Source: Amycolatopsis umgeniensis (GTDB lineage Bacteria; Actinomycetota; Actinomycetes; Mycobacteriales; Pseudonocardiaceae). Taken from it: a stretch of 64,000 bases of DNA. The translations under genes and the position numbers were made by a program. The notes below the pieces were generated by a model. That model ran no database searches. It was not told the DNA's origin and saw nothing but the letters and a program-made list of their open reading frames with translations. The stretch's first letter is position 1, and the number at the start of each line of letters is the position of its first letter. This document shows, piece after piece, positions 62,092-64,000 of the stretch. The stretch is taken from assembly GCF_014205155.1 (NCBI RefSeq), contig NZ_JACHMX010000001.1, positions 1,178,001-1,242,000 on the forward strand, written 5' to 3'.

Positions 62092-64000
62092 TCAGCCGAT
62101 CCCCGCCGCGAAAACGTGCATCGCGGTGTTGGACGGGAGGGTCACCGCGACGACCTCCTTCCCCGTTGTCAGCGGGACGGAGTTCGCGAAGACCCGGTAC
62201 GGCGTGGTCGGATACGCCGCCCCGGTGCGGGTGTTCTTGCCCATCACGGTCGCCACCGTCGTCGCGCCGTATTGGGCGGGATCGGCGCAGCACCAGTTGG
62301 GGAAGCCGAGTTCGGCTTGGCTCGTGCTGCCGTCGGCGTAGCGGACGACGACAGTGCCCTTCGCCGTACCCGTGCCGGTTCCCGCCAGCACCAGTTTGGC
62401 GCCCGTCCCCCGCACCGCGACGGTCTGACCGGACGCGAGGACGTTGTCCTTCTCGCCCGCGCCGGTCTTCGGCCACGTCAGCTGAGCACCGAGGGCGGTG
62501 AAGCCCGCACCGGGCTCGAGCCCGGCTTCGGCCAGACCTTCGGCCCGGAAGCTGCTGCCGCCACCGTCGATGTCCCCCACCGCGACGTGGGCCGCGTCGG
62601 TGACGCCGACGTTGCCGTAAGCCGCGGCCAGCGAGCCGTGCGGAACGGTGACCGTCACCGAGTCGGTGACCCGGTTCTCCCCGAGCCGCGCCTTGTACGA
62701 CGCCGAAGCGGTGAGCTGGTAGTCGTCCGGTTTGATCCCCGCGTCCGGCGTCACCTTCACCGGGACGCTCACGGTCTTCCCCGGCATCACCAGTCGCGGC
62801 CCGGCGGGCACCTCGACACGGAAGCCGTTGGCGGGCAAGGAGAACTTGACGTCCCGCACCGGCAGCGGCGTGCCGTTGGTGAAGCTCAGCGTGCCCGTCG
62901 CGGTCTGCCCGGGACCGGCGACGGCCGGTACGGACAGGGCGACCGATCCGTTGCGGTCCTCGGGGAAGATCCCGCCGACGGCGCTCGTGCCGAACAGCCG
63001 GACGTCCTGGCGGTCACCGGCGCCGATCTTGCCGGTCTTGACCCGCGCGACCCCGCCGGTGGCCGGATCGAACCACCAGCCCGACGGCGCCGCGTCCAGT
63101 TCGGCCTTGCTGCCGTACTGCCGCAGGATCGACGTCCCGGCGAGGACCATCGCGGGCTTGCTTCCCGAGTGGACGGCCACCTGGTAGTTCCGTGACGCGG
63201 GCTTTCCCGCGTAGGAACCGGAACTGGCACCGATCCCGACGGTCACCGTGCCCAGGCCCGACTGCGGCGCGTCCACGGTGAACGTCTGCTTCGCCTGCTC
63301 ACCGTTCTTGTAGGCGCGGGTCGCGCCGTCGTCCTCGGTGAGGGTGAACGAACCCTTGCCCTGCGGGTAGACATCGAGGTCGAGCACACCCTTGTCCCGG
63401 GTCTGCCACGACTTCGTGCCCTCGGCCCACATCGGGACCACGGCCCCGGCGCGGACGAACAGCGGCAGGGTGTCGAGCGGCGCGTCGTAACCGTCCACAG
63501 TGGTCGGTCCGGTGTAGGTCTTGCCGCTCCAGTAGTCGACCCAGGTGCCCTTCGGCAGGTAGATGCCGTTGCGGACGGTGGCGTTCTCGTACACCGGCGC
63601 GACCAGGAAGTCCTTGCCGGACAGGAACTCGTACTTCGCCTTCTCGCCCCAGACGTTCGGGTCGTCGGGGTATTCGAGCGCCAGCGGGCGGACCTGCCCG
63701 ACGCCGGTCCGGTGGGCTTCCACCGAATGGCTGTAGGTGTAGGGCAGCAGCCGTTCCTTGAGCAGCAGGTACTTGCGGTTGATCGAGGTGAACGGCTCGC
63801 CGTACTTCCACGGCTGCTTGTCCGAGGCGGCCCAGCCGTCCATCGTCATCGAGACCGGCAGGAACGCCTTCCACTGCAGGTCGCGGACGTAGGTCTGCGG
63901 ACTGCCGCCGAAGATGCCGTCGATGTCGCCGGTGTTGTAGGCGATACCGGACGTCGTGGCGCCGGCGTAGGTCGGGATCTGCCACTTGATGTAGTCGTAG
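62092..64000 (-). CDS. GH31-family alpha-glycosidase with NEW3-type C-terminal domains, N-terminal part outside window
   Basis: 636 residues are visible on the minus strand; the reading frame is open to the window edge, so the start and the nucleophile region lie beyond 64000. The first visible part (YDYIKWQIPTYAGATTSGIAYNTGDIDGIFGG) is the GH31 catalytic barrel with the conserved Asp-rich motif, and ERLLPYTYSHSVEAHRTG continues it. A beta-sandwich follows (FLVAPVYENATVRNGIYLPKGTWVDYWSG), then domains with ETLxxxGV-like NEW3 repeats (FTNGTPLPVRDVKFSLPANGFRVEVPAG). The last ~170 residues form a carbohydrate-binding-like domain (VAVGDIDGGGSSFRAEGLAEAGLEPG). Substrate could be an alpha-glucoside or alpha-xyloside. 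Confidence 0.88.
   Translation of the reverse strand, partial: YDYIKWQIPTYAGATTSGIAYNTGDIDGIFGGSPQTYVRDLQWKAFLPVSMTMDGWAASDKQPWKYGEPFTSINRKYLLLKERLLPYTYSHSVEAHRTGVGQVRPLALEYPDDPNVWGEKAKYEFLSGKDFLVAPVYENATVRNGIYLPKGTWVDYWSGKTYTGPTTVDGYDAPLDTLPLFVRAGAVVPMWAEGTKSWQTRDKGVLDLDVYPQGKGSFTLTEDDGATRAYKNGEQAKQTFTVDAPQSGLGTVTVGIGASSGSYAGKPASRNYQVAVHSGSKPAMVLAGTSILRQYGSKAELDAAPSGWWFDPATGGVARVKTGKIGAGDRQDVRLFGTSAVGGIFPEDRNGSVALSVPAVAGPGQTATGTLSFTNGTPLPVRDVKFSLPANGFRVEVPAGPRLVMPGKTVSVPVKVTPDAGIKPDDYQLTASASYKARLGENRVTDSVTVTVPHGSLAAAYGNVGVTDAAHVAVGDIDGGGSSFRAEGLAEAGLEPGAGFTALGAQLTWPKTGAGEKDNVLASGQTVAVRGTGAKLVLAGTGTGTAKGTVVVRYADGSTSQAELGFPNWCCADPAQYGATTVATVMGKNTRTGAAYPTTPYRVFANSVPLTTGKEVVAVTLPSNTAMHVFAAGIG

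Overview
The window is a 64 kb piece of a high-GC actinobacterial chromosome, most likely an Amycolatopsis of the orientalis/keratiniphila group. The strongest pointer is the first gene. As I recall that protein, it matches almost residue for residue the chitosan-degrading exo-beta-D-glucosaminidase CsxA of Amycolatopsis orientalis. GTG starts are frequent, genes often overlap by 4 nt, and intrinsic terminators often lack a long U-tract; all of this fits the group. No rRNA, tRNA, CRISPR array, insertion sequence or prophage gene was seen. The window looks like ordinary core and accessory chromosome rather than an island.

Layout. 1-3.1 kb: csxA, cut at its 5' end. 3.1-8 kb: an AraC regulator, a VOC protein, a cation/proton antiporter ending in a UBP-type zinc finger, a histidine phosphatase, a FetB-like permease and an MmpS-like protein. 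8-11.3 kb: an AraC-like regulator, an FGGY sugar kinase and a divergent LacI regulator with a clear palindromic operator. 11.6-13 kb: a RES-type toxin with its antitoxin. 13-16.1 kb: an S9 peptidase and a TerC protein preceded by a yybP-ykoY manganese riboswitch. 16.2-20.1 kb: an unusual ABC exporter whose ATPase is fused to a membrane-anchored S15-type hydrolase. 20.3-27.5 kb: a hypothetical protein, a crotonase, a secreted S37 peptidase, uvrB, a DUF5685 protein with an extreme Cys/Asp tail, and a DUF402 protein. 27.6-32 kb: two tandem GT39 glycosyltransferases and coaE fused to a GrpB-like domain. 32.1-37 kb: a small ORF, rpsA, a methyltransferase and two tandem GNAT paralogues. 37.1-40.3 kb: a pseudo-ABC ATPase, a YhgE/Pip protein and a TetR regulator below a near-perfect 32-bp palindrome.

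40.3-48.3 kb holds the most interesting system. It is a tightly overlapping six-gene operon on the minus strand: cytoplasmic trypsin-like protease, PknG-like kinase, VWA protein with zinc ribbon, GlnX-like membrane protein, solute-binding lipoprotein without a permease, and a Trypco1 (trypsin-co-occurring) protein. The arrangement recalls the mycobacterial PknG-GlnX-GlnH nutrient-sensing module, rebuilt with a protease, a VWA scaffold and a Trypco1 component of predicted conflict or signalling systems. I infer that an extracellular ligand is bound by the lipoprotein, relayed by the membrane protein to the kinase and VWA proteins, and ends in regulated proteolysis.

48.4-54 kb: polA, a hotdog thioesterase, a LysR regulator and an alpha/beta hydrolase. 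54-59 kb: a complete five-gene branched-chain amino-acid type ABC importer. 59-62 kb: a lipoprotein, a LysR regulator, a DUF6506 protein, and a MarR regulator divergent from an FMN azoreductase. 62.1-64 kb: the C-terminal part of a GH31 glycosidase with NEW3-type domains, running off the window. Several long hairpins sharing a TGAAGG/CCTTCA outer stem sit at gene ends and look like a lineage-specific terminator or repeat family.
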